The notes beneath the pieces were generated by a model. It was not told the DNA's origin and did no database searches. It saw only the letters and a list, made by a program, of their open reading frames with translations. From NCBI GenBank assembly GCA_965366625.1, contig CBDUGP010000039.1, forward strand, positions 1 to 64,000: a stretch of 64,000 bases of DNA, read 5' to 3'. This document shows, in pieces, positions 8,392 through 17,933 of this stretch; positions within the stretch are counted from its first letter, which is position 1; each line of letters begins with the position of its first letter. This stretch comes from JAUIJL01 sp965366625. Its GTDB lineage: Bacteria; Acidobacteriota; Thermoanaerobaculia; Multivoradales; J023. The translations under genes and the position numbers were made by a program.

Positions 8392-11300
8392 TCAGTCGGG
8401 CTGAGCCGATGGTTTCAGATTGCCTCTCTCCCGCGGTGGGGGAGAGGGTTTTTGCGCTGGAGAGGTCGGGCTATTGTCTTGCGTTTCTTGGGGCAGCACC
8501 AGAATCATCTCGGTGCCCGCCCCGGGCTCGGATCGGCAGTCGATCCAGCCGTTCGATGAGTGGGCCAACGCCAAGGCGATGGTCAACCCCATGCCGCGGC
8601 TCGGCTCCGCCGGAATTCGGCTCTGAAAGAGGGCGTCGAAAACGCGATCTTGGTGCTCGGCTTCGATTCCGATTCCGTTGTCCAACACATGGATGCGCAG
8701 CTTCTGACGCGAGCGGGTGCAGCGAATCACGATCCGACCAGGTCGCGACGGGTCTAGGCTTTCGAGGGAGTTGAGCAGCAGCTCGTGAAGGATTCGCCGA
8801 ATCAAGCGCGGGTCGCCGATCGCTGGAATGGGAGCCGCGGGCGCGCCCAGCTCGATCCGGGCCCTTTGAGCTTCCGGAGAGTAGTCTTTCAAATCCAACT
8901 GCTCGATCTGCTCGACGATCAAGGCGTGTAAGTCGATGGATTCCGGTTGGATCTCAAGGTCGGAAACCTGAGAAAGCCGCTGGATGGAGCCCGTCATCTC
9001 GTAGAGACGGCGAGCCGACTCGGTGACAAAACCGAGGGACTCCGGAATCGTCTCGGTAAGTGCTCGATCCACCTGCTCGCGGCATGATTCGGGCAGCTTT
9101 TGCATTTCCGGTTTCAAAAGATCGCGCAAGTTGTCGATCGCCTGTGCGAGTTCGAAAGCGAACCCCTGCAGATTGACCATCGGGGTTCGAAAATCGTGGG
9201 AGACCAAAAAAGCGAATCGTCGGCTGTCTCGGCGGACGGTTTGCAGGAGCCTGGCCCGATCCCTGAGCTGCCGATCCCGGGAGTCGACGGTCTGCTCTAG
9301 ATGACGGATGCGGCGGAAATGCCGCGCGAGCAAGGTGCGATGAAGGGCCCAAAGCACCACCAGAGTGACCAAGATGATCGCCCAGCGGAAAAGGGTCGAG
9401 TGCCAGACGGGAGCCACCACCTCGAGCTTCAGCACCGCGTCCTCGTCGCTCCACACCGCGTCGTTATTGGATCCCTTGGCCCTCAACGCGTAGGAGCCGG
9501 CGGCAAGATTGCTGAGGGTAATCTCGCGGCCTTCGAGGGGACGCCAATCTTTGTCGATGCCGTCGATTCGGTAGGCGTAGAGGTTTTGATCGGGAGCAGT
9601 GAAGTCTAAGGACGCAACCTCCAACGATAGGAAAGTCGAGCCCGCCTTGAGCCGCAGGGCCTCTACTTGCCAGGCAGGCCCTTGGATATCGAGGGGATTG
9701 GAGAAGCTGCGGATAGACGTGAAATAGATCGGTGGACGGTGGGCATTGGAGACCAAGCGAGAGGGGTCGAAGGCGGCCAAACCGCGGATGCTGCCGGCGT
9801 AGAGGGTACCGCCGGCCCCCCGATGGTAAGCCCCTTCGTTAAAGCTCAGGGTCAACAGGCCGTCATCTAAGCCATAGCTCACCGTCGAGCCGTCGGTGGG
9901 GTCGAAACGCAAAATGCCTTGATTGGTCGTCAACCAAAGGTGGTCGTCGGTGCCTTGAAGGATGCCGTAAATAAAAGCGTTCGGCAGGGTCTCGCGAAAG
10001 ACGTCGAACGAGCCGTCCGACGGATTGAAGAGGTTTAGGCCGCTGTGGGTGCCCACCCAGAGACGTGATCGGCGATCTCGGTGCATGCTGATGACGTTGT
10101 CGTTGCTCAGGCTACGGGGTTTTTCGAGATCATGCCGATAGTGGATGAACGAGCTACGTCCTGGATCGAGCCGGTCGAGCCCCGCTCCGTCGGTGCCGAC
10201 CCAGAGGGTGCCGTCGCGATCTTCGAGCAGCACACGGACCCGATTGAAGCTCAAACTGTCGGGATCTGTCGGGTCGTGGGTCAAATGACTGAAGCGACTG
10301 CTCCAACGATCACGCCGATCCAAGCCACCGCCGTCGGTACCGATCCACATATTGCCGGAGCTGTCTTCGTACAAACAGAGGATCTCATTGTGATTGAGAC
10401 TGTTGGGATCGCCGTCGTCGTGACGATGATGGGTGAATCCGCCGGTGGTGGAGTCATATACCGATAGACCGTTTTCCGTTCCGATCCACAACCGGTTTTG
10501 GCTGTCGCGCAACAACGCACGCACGGTTCCGGGCAGCAAGGAAGTCGGGTCCTCGGGGCGGTGGCTAAAAGATTCAACCGAGGCGGGGATGGCTTCTTGC
10601 GCCGGCTGGATGCGATCCAAGCCCCGGCTGGTACCGACCCAAATTGCACCGTCTTCGGCTTCGGATATGGCCCACACCCGCTCGTGGGAGAGCAGGCCGT
10701 CGGGCTCGCCGGCTCGGTAAGTGTCAAATTTCGGCGGTTTGAGATCGATTCGATTGAGACCACCACCACGGGTGCCGATCCACAAATTGTCGGCGGAATC
10801 GATCATCAAGTCGCGGACATCGTTATTCGACAGGCCGGCCGGATCCCTGGGTTCATGTTGAAAAACAGACGGCGAGGAGCCGGTGGTGGGATCCAGGACC
10901 AGCAGACCGCGGTTGCGGGTGGCGATCCACAGCCGGCCGTCGGGTCCCTCGGCGACATCTTTGTAGGTTTGCAGGTCTTGGCCTTCGGGTGAGCCTTCAC
11001 GGGTCAATCGACGGCTGATGCGGCCGGTCTCGGGATCTCGAAAGTCGAGTCCCCGCTCGGTGCAGATCCACAGACCACCCCTGCGATCGAAGAAAATAGA
11101 TCGGACACGATCGTGGCTGAGGGACTCGGGGTCGTGCTCGCGGTGGAAGAAATTCTCGAAATGGCCGGTTTGCGCGTCAAAGCGGGCCAAGCCCCGATTG
11201 GTTCCCACCCACAGCTCGCCCTCTTCACTCTCGGTCACCGACCAAATGTGGTTGTGGGGCAGGCTGAGGTCGTTCTCCGGATCGTGTTGGAAATGCTCGA

Positions 11301-11811
11301 ACCGACCGGTTTTGGGGTCGAACCGGTTGAGTCCAAAACGATAGGTGCCGGCCCACACCGAGCCGTCGCGGGCAGCCAAGATGGTTTGCACCCTGAATCC
11401 TTGCAGGCTGTGCGGGTCGTTCGGATCACTGCGGAAATGATCGAAGGTTTCGGTCCGGGGGTCGAGGCGTTCGAGGCCGGCACCCCAGGTTCCGATCCAC
11501 AGTCGGCCCTCGGAGTCTTCGGCCAGGGAGTTGATGTCGTTCTCGGCCAGGGACTGTGGATCGTCCGGATCGTGGCGGTAGGTGACAAAGGAATAACCGT
11601 CGAAGCGATTCAGCCCGTCCTCGGTGGCGATCCAGAGGAATCCATGGCTGCTCTCCAGTATTTCGTAAACACTGTCGTGGGAGAGCCCGTCTTTCGAGCT
11701 GAATTTGGTGAATTCCGGCGGTGAAGGCTGGCTGAGCAGCGGGGCCGCAGCAAATAGCAGGACTAAAAAAAGCGGTCGGTACCAGCCATTCGTGAGGGCG
11801 GCATCGACCAT
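8392..11811 (-). CDS. Two-component regulator propeller-domain sensor histidine kinase
   Basis: About 1139 aa from the chosen start at 11811, which begins a signal/anchor sequence (LFLVLLFAAAPLLS); the frame remains open to 11973. Many Reg_prop repeats of the type LWIGTxxGLxRFD fill roughly residues 40-700 and form two beta-propellers. A Y_Y_Y domain follows (TAPDQNLYAYRIDGIDKDW). Then come a transmembrane helix (about 820-840), a HisKA domain with phospho-acceptor His in VSHDFRTPM, and a HATPase with LDNGIGIE and GMGLTIA. This is the periplasmic-sensor architecture of SusR/HTCS relatives, but without a fused receiver or DNA-binding domain. It is convergent with the VWA gene, 3 bp away. Its last residues are encoded by a CTCTCCC hairpin. 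Confidence 0.9.
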   Translation of the reverse strand: MVDAALTNGWYRPLFLVLLFAAAPLLSQPSPPEFTKFSSKDGLSHDSVYEILESSHGFLWIATEDGLNRFDGYSFVTYRHDPDDPQSLAENDINSLAEDSEGRLWIGTWGAGLERLDPRTETFDHFRSDPNDPHSLQGFRVQTILAARDGSVWAGTYRFGLNRFDPKTGRFEHFQHDPENDLSLPHNHIWSVTESEEGELWVGTNRGLARFDAQTGHFENFFHREHDPESLSHDRVRSIFFDRRGGLWICTERGLDFRDPETGRISRRLTREGSPEGQDLQTYKDVAEGPDGRLWIATRNRGLLVLDPTTGSSPSVFQHEPRDPAGLSNNDVRDLMIDSADNLWIGTRGGGLNRIDLKPPKFDTYRAGEPDGLLSHERVWAISEAEDGAIWVGTSRGLDRIQPAQEAIPASVESFSHRPEDPTSLLPGTVRALLRDSQNRLWIGTENGLSVYDSTTGGFTHHRHDDGDPNSLNHNEILCLYEDSSGNMWIGTDGGGLDRRDRWSSRFSHLTHDPTDPDSLSFNRVRVLLEDRDGTLWVGTDGAGLDRLDPGRSSFIHYRHDLEKPRSLSNDNVISMHRDRRSRLWVGTHSGLNLFNPSDGSFDVFRETLPNAFIYGILQGTDDHLWLTTNQGILRFDPTDGSTVSYGLDDGLLTLSFNEGAYHRGAGGTLYAGSIRGLAAFDPSRLVSNAHRPPIYFTSIRSFSNPLDIQGPAWQVEALRLKAGSTFLSLEVASLDFTAPDQNLYAYRIDGIDKDWRPLEGREITLSNLAAGSYALRAKGSNNDAVWSDEDAVLKLEVVAPVWHSTLFRWAIILVTLVVLWALHRTLLARHFRRIRHLEQTVDSRDRQLRDRARLLQTVRRDSRRFAFLVSHDFRTPMVNLQGFAFELAQAIDNLRDLLKPEMQKLPESCREQVDRALTETIPESLGFVTESARRLYEMTGSIQRLSQVSDLEIQPESIDLHALIVEQIEQLDLKDYSPEAQRARIELGAPAAPIPAIGDPRLIRRILHELLLNSLESLDPSRPGRIVIRCTRSRQKLRIHVLDNGIGIEAEHQDRVFDALFQSRIPAEPSRGMGLTIALALAHSSNGWIDCRSEPGAGTEMILVLPQETQDNSPTSPAQKPSPPPRERGNLKPSAQPD

Positions 11812-11960
11812 GGGACGACGCCGTGGCTGAGCGCACTTTCTCCTGACCAACTTCCGAAGAACGGATTCGAGCCAATCGGACTTCAAGAAGAACGATCGCT
11901 CGGCCGGGGCTCGCTTCCGGGGCCGTGAGTACGCCATCATCCGAACCCTACCAGAAGCCC

Positions 11961-13298
11961 TCAGGGGCCCCAATAGCCACCGCGATCATGTTCGTAGGTC
12001 GCTTCAGCACCGCGCGCGAGGGGGTCGAGCTTGCCGTCGCGAAAGACTTCTCTGCCCATCACCCAGGTGCGAACCGGCCAGCCGGTGAGGGACGTTCCAT
12101 GCCAGGGGCTCCAGCGGCAGCGGGTGACTTGCTCGGTGTCGAGCACGGTGTGCTCTTTGTGCAGGTCGACCAGCACCAAATCGGCGTCGTAACCTTCTTC
12201 GATCCGACCTTTGCCCACCACATCCCAGACTCTGGCCGGCGCGTCGCACATCCACGAAACCACCTGTTCCAACGAGCAGAGACCGAGGTGGACCTGGTTG
12301 AGCATGAGGGCCAAGGAATTTTCCACGGCGGGCAAACCCGAGGGAGAGTCCGGGTAAGGACGCTGTTTCTCTTCCAAGGTGTGGGGCGCGTGGTCCGTGG
12401 CCACGACCTGAATGACGCCGTCGAGCAAGGCCTGCCACAGGGCTCGATTATCTTGCGCGGTTTTGATCGACGGATTCATCTGCACTTTGGTGCCCAAGCG
12501 GGCGTAGTCGTCGACATTGAAGAAGAGGTGGTGGGGGCAGACCTCGGCGGTGATCAAGCGGTGACCGGCCGCGCCGGCGATCAAGGGAATTTCGTCGGCG
12601 GTGGAAACGTGGAGCACGTGAAAACGGGCACGATGACGAAGCGCCAACTCGATCGCCCGGGCGGTGGCGATGCGGGCGGCCTCGTGGTCGCGGATCTTCG
12701 AGTGATCCTCGATCCGACGTCCGCCGTGAAGGCGCTCGGCATTGGCGCGCACTGTGTTCTCGTCTTCACAATGGGCGGTGATCGGTAGGGTGGACTCGGC
12801 GAAAATGCGCTCCAAGGCCTGCTGCTCGTCCACCAACAGATTGCCCGTCGAGGAACCGATGAAGATCTTGATGCCGGGGGTTCGACGGGCTTTTTTGAGT
12901 TCGTCGAGGTTGTCGGGCGTGGCGCCGATGTAGAAACCGTAGTTCACCACCGACTTGCCGGCCGCCAGCTCGAGCTTGGCGTGCAGGGCTTCGACGCTGG
13001 TGGTGTTGGGTTGGGTATTCGGCATTTCCAAGAACGTGGTGACGCCACCTTTAGCGCAAGCCAGGCTGCCGGTGTGCAAGTCTTCTTTGTGGGTCAAGCC
13101 GGGATCGCGAAAATGAACTTGGTCGTCGATCACGCCGGGAATCAAATGGAGGCCGCGGGCGTCCACGGTGTGGTCCACTTTGATCCCGGGGGCAGGATCG
13201 ATGGCGGCGATCGTCCGACCGTCGATCAATACGTCGGTGCGCTCGGTGGCTTGGGGAAGAACAACGGTGGCGTTGCGGATCAGGGTTTTCGAGCTCAT
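11961..13298 (-). CDS. pyrC: Dihydroorotase
   Basis: This 445-aa amidohydrolase of the multifunctional-complex dihydroorotase type (class I-like) converts carbamoyl-aspartate to dihydroorotate in pyrimidine synthesis. The motif order fits: DDQVHFRDPGLTHKED near residue 60, KGGVTTFLEMPNT, KIFIGSSTGN with the likely carboxylated lysine, ITAHCEDE, VLHVST, and ATDHAPHT with the catalytic aspartate. The first His of the usual HxH zinc pair is Gln (QVH). I recall the same change in the Bacteroidetes-type subgroup, so it is not necessarily a loss of function. The start at 13298 follows an AGGAAA ribosome-binding site; the frame extends to 13388 without family sequence. Confidence 0.92.
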   Translation of the reverse strand: MSSKTLIRNATVVLPQATERTDVLIDGRTIAAIDPAPGIKVDHTVDARGLHLIPGVIDDQVHFRDPGLTHKEDLHTGSLACAKGGVTTFLEMPNTQPNTTSVEALHAKLELAAGKSVVNYGFYIGATPDNLDELKKARRTPGIKIFIGSSTGNLLVDEQQALERIFAESTLPITAHCEDENTVRANAERLHGGRRIEDHSKIRDHEAARIATARAIELALRHRARFHVLHVSTADEIPLIAGAAGHRLITAEVCPHHLFFNVDDYARLGTKVQMNPSIKTAQDNRALWQALLDGVIQVVATDHAPHTLEEKQRPYPDSPSGLPAVENSLALMLNQVHLGLCSLEQVVSWMCDAPARVWDVVGKGRIEEGYDADLVLVDLHKEHTVLDTEQVTRCRWSPWHGTSLTGWPVRTWVMGREVFRDGKLDPLARGAEATYEHDRGGYWGP

Positions 13299-13360
13299 GA
13301 ATTTCCTGTGAAGGCAGGGCAATCGAGTATTGCCGGGTATTGAAGATGCAGCGGTCGAAC

Positions 13361-13999
13361 CTACCGTTCGTCGGGCACCGGCGGGCAACGCAAGACTTTG
13401 ATCAAGAACCCATGGGTGCAGCCGTAAATCACCCCGCTCAAGGCAGCGAGCACGATCGCCAAATGCAGGGGCGCCGGGCCCAGTTGGAGCTGAAAAAGCG
13501 GGTCGGCAAACGCGTAATTTACGTTCACCTCCCGCTCGGTCAGCAGTCGGGAAGCGAGCAAAGCAGCGGCCGCCAGCGCGGTTTGGGTCGGCCAGCTCCT
13601 ACGATCGTAACCCTTGGTGCGCACACACCAAAGCACCAGCAATGGCCACAGCACGTGGTAAAGCGACAGCAAGCGGGTAAAAAGCGGGTATTGCGGGTCC
13701 CACATATAGGCGGTGCCGCCGAAAATGAAGCTGCCGGTCAATAGATGCCAACCGGCGTCCAGAGCCCAAACTAATCCGATCGCCGGAGCGGCGAGCGCTT
13801 GGGTGGAGACCAACAGCTGATTGCCGAGGATCAGGCCGACGGCGGTCAGCACCACGCCCAGATTGCAGAGGAAGAGGAAGTTCATCGCCCCGTAGGCCGT
13901 GCCGTACGACGGCAAATAAATCAGCAGCCACGCCAGCGCCAGCCAGCGGAGCCTGGGATAAAGAGGAGAGCTGACGTCTGGGTTCAAAGGACCTCCCAT
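13361..13999 (-). CDS. Multi-pass membrane protein of unknown function
   Basis: The 212-aa product has about six hydrophobic helices, including LRWLALAWLLIYLPSYG, LGVVLTAVGLILG, LYHVLWPLLVLWCV and LHLAIVLAALSGVIYG. I recall small integral membrane proteins with similar spacing of aromatic residues and Trp-His pairs (DAGWHLLTG), but cannot name the family. It lies immediately upstream of pyrC on the same strand, its stop 63 bp before the pyrC start, so a two-gene operon is possible. No catalytic motif was identified. Confidence 0.7.
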   Translation of the reverse strand: MGGPLNPDVSSPLYPRLRWLALAWLLIYLPSYGTAYGAMNFLFLCNLGVVLTAVGLILGNQLLVSTQALAAPAIGLVWALDAGWHLLTGSFIFGGTAYMWDPQYPLFTRLLSLYHVLWPLLVLWCVRTKGYDRRSWPTQTALAAAALLASRLLTEREVNVNYAFADPLFQLQLGPAPLHLAIVLAALSGVIYGCTHGFLIKVLRCPPVPDER

Positions 14000-14134
14000 G
14001 AATTCAACCGAGGACTGGGCATTCTTGGGCTCGCAAAGAGTGGTTCTGGATGGACCCTAGATAAGCCTCCGGCCTCAAACCCGCGAGAAAAAGCGGAACC
14101 GATTCCGTTCGCCGCACCGCGTCTGGCCGCCAAG

Positions 14135-14222
14135 CCACGGAATAAATTCCGAGGCTACTCATGCCTCGCCCCTTCGGGGCAGCCCGGAAGCTGAAATGCA
14201 GGGCCGTCCCGCAGGGACAAGG
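14135..14222 (-). repeat. Dispersed extragenic repeat, inverted copy 3
   Basis: The reverse complement matches window positions about 4-98. The block 14175-14222 differs from the first copy at a single base over 48, and the outer palindromic module (GGAATTTATTCC type) is retained. This shows that it is one family inserted in either orientation. Confidence 0.85.
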
Positions 14223-14226
14223 TTTA

Positions 14227-14252
14227 CGTAGCCTCGGGCTTTAGCCCGTGGC
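14227..14252. repeat. Short palindrome beside repeat copy 3
   Basis: CGGGCTTTAGCCCG with flanking GTAGCCT / GTGGC resembles the end modules at 80-98 and 152-171 in outer bases, with different arm sequence. It is probably another end module of the same repeat family. Confidence 0.55.
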
Positions 14253-14411
14253 CTGGCTAGGGATGTTCTATCCCAAAACGGGGTTTTTCGGGCGGCAGTG
14301 CAGCGGTGGCGCGAGCTCCTAGCGACGTCGGGGTCGCCTAGTCCGCGGGACATCCGGCCGACGCCCGCAGGCCATCCGGTCGACACACGCGAAGGCGTTT
14401 CTAGCCGGGCC

Positions 14412-17400
14412 CTAGATGGCAAGAAGAGCACCTCGGGCGTTTTGACCTGTGATCGTCGCTACCGCATGGGTATACCAGGCCAGTTGGCGTTCATATGCGG
14501 CCGAGTGGACGGTTGGGTCGGTGTCGGTTTTGAAATCCACCACGGTCCAATTATCGCCTTCCAAGAAAGCCAAGTCGATCACGCCTTCCACTGAAGGACC
14601 GTGCTCCAAGGGTAAGAGAAACGGCACCTCTCTCAAGGTCTGTTCTGCTCGGGCCGCGCGGCGCATCAAGGGGTGTTCGAGGGCCGCGCGCACGGTTTCA
14701 ACGGCGGCTCGGTTTTCGGCCTCCGTGGTCGACAGCAGGCGACCGTGTAATCGAGTCAGGGCGGCGATCGTGTCCGGCTCGACGGCGTCGAGGGGCACGT
14801 CGCGCAAGACGGTGTGCACCAGGGTACCGAATCTTTTTCCCGCCGGCCGATCCCCGGGCCTCGGCAGACGCAGCAGTTCGATGTGCTTGGGCTCTCCGGG
14901 CGGCATTTGCTGGGTTTCCGTGACCACGATCACGTCGTGGGAAGGCTCCTGGCCCAGCTCCACGGCGCGATCTCTGGCGCCTTGCCAGTCCAAGTAGAGA
15001 TCCAAGCCGAGTTCGTCGGCCTTGCCGGCGGGATCCGGGGCGAGCAACTTGTGGGACCTGACGCCGAAATTGGCGCGTTTGCCCAAATGCAGGGTTTGGG
15101 GATCCCACCAAACGACCCCCGGGCCTCCGCCCCGCGCTCGATGCAGACCGGGGCGAATCGGCGGCGGAGCATGGGGATCGAAATTCCGGGGGCCTTCGAG
15201 AATGGTAGTGGGGCCGAATTCCGGGCAGCCCGGCGCGGGTTCGGCGTCGACGAATTTTTGCCGATGGGGGTAAATCACCTCGTCCAAGGGGCTCAACCAA
15301 CTGTCGGTCCACGGACCGGTGCCGACCCCGCCGACCACCAGCAGATCCCGGGCGCGGGTCGCTGCCACGTAGGCCAATCGCGTGCCTTCGGCCCGATCAC
15401 GATCCAGCTCCAGCTCGCGGTTTTGGAGCAGCTCGAGGGGCGAGCATCCGAGAATTTTCTGCGCGCACAGGTGGTGCTGCGCGTCGAGAAATCGACCGGG
15501 CTCGCGGGAGGTCAACTTGCAGGTGGGGTCCGCCAGGATCACCACCGGAAATTCGAGCCCCTTGGCGGAGTGGGCGGTCATCAGGCGCACGCCCTCCGCT
15601 CCTTCTTCGAGCATCGGTGAAGAGGCGCCCATCTGCTGAGCGGCAGTGTCTAAATGCTCGACGAATCCGCGGAACGACAAGCCGCCGCGAACCTCGAATC
15701 CACGGGCCATGTCGACGATGCGCTGCACATTGACCAAGACCTGATTGCCCGCCGGGCGGAAGGCAAAACCGGCGTGGGCTCGGGTGTGGGCCAGCAGTCG
15801 ATTGAGGGTTTGGGCGATCGGCACCTGATTGCGCTGCTCGTGCAATTCGGCCAGCAGCTGCAAGGCTTCGGCGACTTGTCCTAGGTCGTTGGGGTCGTTG
15901 GGGTCGCTGTCGTCACTGGGGTCACCGGGGTTGCCGGAGTCGCCGGAGTCGGACGCTGCAGCCACCAACGGATGCCATCGACCGAAGCGGCCTTTGTAAC
16001 GCAGCAAGACCTCGTCGGTAAAGCCGAAAAGCTCACCCCGCAGGGTGGCGTAAACCGCTAGGGCATCGTCGGGCCATTCGATCGCCACCAAGGCCGCACG
16101 CAGGGTTTCGACTTCCTCCCGTTGATGGAAGGAGCGTCCACCCACCAAGACGTGATCGACTCCACGGGATTCCAAATGGCGTAAATAGTCGCCGGTGACG
16201 TCTCTGCCCCAGGACATGAAGCGTCGAAAGAGCAAGCAGATATGCCGCGGACGGACCGGCACCCGCCCGCCGGAAGGGTCGCGCACGGTCCAGCCGCTTT
16301 CAAACACCAGCCACTGGACGAACGCGGCCACCGCCTCGGGCATCGACGCTTCGATTTGCTTGCCGGTTACCCGGCTGTAACCGAAGGGAGCCGGTGCGGA
16401 AATGGCGATCAGCGACGGCTGCTCGGCGCTATCGATCTTGCCGCCTTGCAAGGGCACGTAGGCGGGTTGGCCGGCTCGGCGGTCTTCCTCCATGCGTCGG
16501 CTGAAGGCCTGGTTGACCGCGTCCTGCAAGGCATGACCGGCGCGAAAGCTACGGCTCAGGTGGACCCGAGCTACCCCGGACGCCTCGAGATGGTCGCCGA
16601 TGCTTTGGTAGAGCAGCACATCGGCACGACGGAATCGATAAATGCTTTGTTTCGGGTCGCCGACCACGAAGAGCTTGCCCGGGGTGGGACGGGCCTTGAG
16701 CCAATCCGCGGGTTCCGAGGGCGCGGCGGCCAACAACAAGAGAATCTCCGCTTGAAGGGGATCGGTATCCTGAAATTCGTCGACGAAAATACAGTCGAAG
16801 GCCTGCTGAAAATCATGGCGGGTCTCGGCTTGGTCGCGCAGCAGATTGCGGCAGCAGATCAAGAGGTCGAGAAAATCGAGCCGTCCGTTGAGCCGTTTGA
16901 GCCCGGCGTAGTCTTCGAGCACCTCGGACAACTCGGCTTGCAGCAATCGGGCGAGGTCGGCACCGGCTCGGCGTTGGAATGCGTCCAGGCGATCGATCAA
17001 TCGCTCCCGGGCCGCCAAGACCTCTTGGCGCGGCAAGTCCGGGGCGTAGTGGGTGGTTCGGCCCGTACGATCATTCCAGCGCAGGTCCCTCAGCAACTGA
17101 ATCAGGAGCGCTTCCAGCTCGGCGTAATCCCGCCGCTGGGCGAGGGTTTCGCTGCGCTCGATCCACGCGTCGAGATCTTCGAGCGGGTCGAGGGCCTGGT
17201 AGAGCTGATCTCGGGAGTTGCCCCGGTTGCGCAACCCCATCAATTCTCGGCTCAAATCCACCAGGGTGTCGATCTCACTCTTAAGATCGAGTTCCGGCGC
17301 GCTCCATGGGTGGTCGAAATCCCGCCAATCCACCAATTGACGGCCCGCTTGTAGCAATCTCTCAATGGGCGAGGTGCCGTCCGAGCTGCGCTCGCCGGCG

Positions 17401-17933
17401 AGGCGGCGCAAGGCTCTTTCGAGGCCGGGGGGCAGGTCGTCGAGGCGCTGCTCGATCCAGCGTCGGAAAACCTGCTCATAGAGCCGCCGGGCTTCTTCGT
17501 CGTCCATTTCCACGAACGCAGGGTCGACCCCGGCCTCCACGGGTCGACGTCGCAGCAATTCGGCGCAGAACGAGTGGATGGTGCCGATATGGGCTTCTTC
17601 CAAACGGGCGATGGCCTCGGACAATCGTCGATGCTGATCGGCTTGTGCGGGCTCGGGGTCGGGGCCGAGGGCAGCGCGCGCGGCGTCGAGATCTTGCCGT
17701 AGCCGGAGCTTCAGCTCACCGGCGGCCTTGCGGGTGAAGGTCACCGCCACCACCCGGTCCACCCGCGCCCGGCCCTGCGCCAACATGCGCACCAGCCGCT
17801 CCACCAACACCGTGGTTTTGCCGGTGCCGGCGGCGGCTTCCACCCACAGGCTTTCGTCGAGGGATTCTCGGATCCTAAGCCGAGCTTCGGCGTCGGTGTC
17901 GAGGTCCGGACTCACGGCTTGCGACTCACTCAC
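14412..17933 (-). CDS. addA: AddA-type helicase-nuclease subunit (UvrD family)
   Basis: The 1173-aa protein has a UvrD/SF1A helicase at the N-terminus: Walker A EAAAGTGKT (residues 32-40), motif II FVDEFQDTDPLQ (about 380), VGDPKQSIYRFRRAD, and motif V/VI around LMTAHSAKGLEFPVV and YVAATRARDLL. The C-terminal PD-(D/E)XK nuclease shows EGVIDLAFLEGDN and VVDFKTDTD (about 1120-1135). With AddB it resects double-strand breaks for homologous recombination. The start overlaps the addB stop by 4 bp (ATGA). A degenerate 9-nt repeat near 15885-15960 encodes an Asp/Pro/Gly/Ser-rich linker (DPNDPND) within the helicase. Confidence 0.9.
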   Translation of the reverse strand: MSESQAVSPDLDTDAEARLRIRESLDESLWVEAAAGTGKTTVLVERLVRMLAQGRARVDRVVAVTFTRKAAGELKLRLRQDLDAARAALGPDPEPAQADQHRRLSEAIARLEEAHIGTIHSFCAELLRRRPVEAGVDPAFVEMDDEEARRLYEQVFRRWIEQRLDDLPPGLERALRRLAGERSSDGTSPIERLLQAGRQLVDWRDFDHPWSAPELDLKSEIDTLVDLSRELMGLRNRGNSRDQLYQALDPLEDLDAWIERSETLAQRRDYAELEALLIQLLRDLRWNDRTGRTTHYAPDLPRQEVLAARERLIDRLDAFQRRAGADLARLLQAELSEVLEDYAGLKRLNGRLDFLDLLICCRNLLRDQAETRHDFQQAFDCIFVDEFQDTDPLQAEILLLLAAAPSEPADWLKARPTPGKLFVVGDPKQSIYRFRRADVLLYQSIGDHLEASGVARVHLSRSFRAGHALQDAVNQAFSRRMEEDRRAGQPAYVPLQGGKIDSAEQPSLIAISAPAPFGYSRVTGKQIEASMPEAVAAFVQWLVFESGWTVRDPSGGRVPVRPRHICLLFRRFMSWGRDVTGDYLRHLESRGVDHVLVGGRSFHQREEVETLRAALVAIEWPDDALAVYATLRGELFGFTDEVLLRYKGRFGRWHPLVAAASDSGDSGNPGDPSDDSDPNDPNDLGQVAEALQLLAELHEQRNQVPIAQTLNRLLAHTRAHAGFAFRPAGNQVLVNVQRIVDMARGFEVRGGLSFRGFVEHLDTAAQQMGASSPMLEEGAEGVRLMTAHSAKGLEFPVVILADPTCKLTSREPGRFLDAQHHLCAQKILGCSPLELLQNRELELDRDRAEGTRLAYVAATRARDLLVVGGVGTGPWTDSWLSPLDEVIYPHRQKFVDAEPAPGCPEFGPTTILEGPRNFDPHAPPPIRPGLHRARGGGPGVVWWDPQTLHLGKRANFGVRSHKLLAPDPAGKADELGLDLYLDWQGARDRAVELGQEPSHDVIVVTETQQMPPGEPKHIELLRLPRPGDRPAGKRFGTLVHTVLRDVPLDAVEPDTIAALTRLHGRLLSTTEAENRAAVETVRAALEHPLMRRAARAEQTLREVPFLLPLEHGPSVEGVIDLAFLEGDNWTVVDFKTDTDPTVHSAAYERQLAWYTHAVATITGQNARGALLAI

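Larger units (their letters stand above)
14000..14411. other. Intergenic region with dispersed palindromic repeats
   Basis: This 412-bp non-coding stretch separates two minus-strand units. It holds the inverted copy of the window-start repeat (14135-14222) and another short palindrome (14227-14251). The remaining sequence shows no gene that can be supported. Confidence 0.6.

Noticed and set aside
16242..17354. 370-aa plus-strand frame opposite addA
   Set aside because: Shadow of the helicase core; addA motifs are intact in the other frame.
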